This document shows, piece by piece, positions 6,110 to 6,111 of a stretch of DNA of 6,111 bases. Made by a program: the position numbers and the translations under genes. The DNA is from Neisseriales bacterium (lineage in GTDB: Bacteria > Pseudomonadota > Gammaproteobacteria > Burkholderiales > UBA11063), in assembly GCA_003538525.1 (NCBI GenBank), contig DPRZ01000227.1:1-6111 (forward strand), given 5' to 3'. The first letter of the stretch is position 1; every line of letters begins with the position of its first letter. The notes beneath the pieces are model-generated. The model ran no database searches. It was not told the DNA's origin and saw only the letters and a program-made list of their open reading frames with translations.

Positions 6110-6111
6110 GT

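Overview
The window is AT-rich, densely coding bacterial DNA. The PurA sequence most resembles beta- and gammaproteobacterial adenylosuccinate synthetases (for example the N-terminal KIVDWLTES and the C-terminal PIDIIST). This suggests a low-GC proteobacterium; the genus cannot be told from the window, and the taxonomic reading is an inference from one protein.

Layout. Positions 1-1252 (minus strand) hold purA, cut by the window edge about 15 residues before its C-terminus. Positions 1253-1649 are a divergent intergenic region. It holds a likely purA promoter on the minus strand. On the plus strand it holds a strong promoter preceded by a perfect palindrome, then a roughly 140-nt leader with a possible 16-codon leader ORF and a stem-loop. 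Positions 1650-4979 are a tight plus-strand cluster of five genes: cbiM, cbiQ, cbiO, a DUF3842-type gene and cooT. Their junctions overlap by 1 nt, are 2 nt apart, are 10 nt apart and overlap by 8 nt. Positions 5076-6005 encode a PfkB-family sugar kinase, probably a fructokinase. It has its own extended -10 promoter and ends in a clear intrinsic terminator at the right edge of the window.

How the genes work together. CbiM (substrate-capture protein with a fused C-terminal module), CbiQ (transmembrane coupling protein) and CbiO (ATPase) make a complete group I ECF importer for Ni2+ or Co2+. Sequence alone does not settle the metal. The last gene, a 64-residue protein starting Met-Cys and resembling the nickel-binding protein CooT, points to nickel. 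No cobalamin-riboswitch boxes were recognised upstream of cbiM, which fits a non-B12 role. The DUF3842 protein between importer and CooT has no known function; its position and the overlap of its stop with the cooT start suggest a role in intracellular handling of the same metal.

Most notable observations: (1) the importer-DUF3842-CooT unit as a possible nickel uptake and handling system; (2) cbiO appears to start at ATT behind a good Shine-Dalgarno sequence, since the first conventional start (TTG) would cut into the first beta strand of the ATPase; (3) an 8+6+8 bp perfect palindrome abutting the -35 box of the metal operon; (4) a structured leader with a short ORF ending Pro-stop and an adjacent AUG-UGA minimal ORF.
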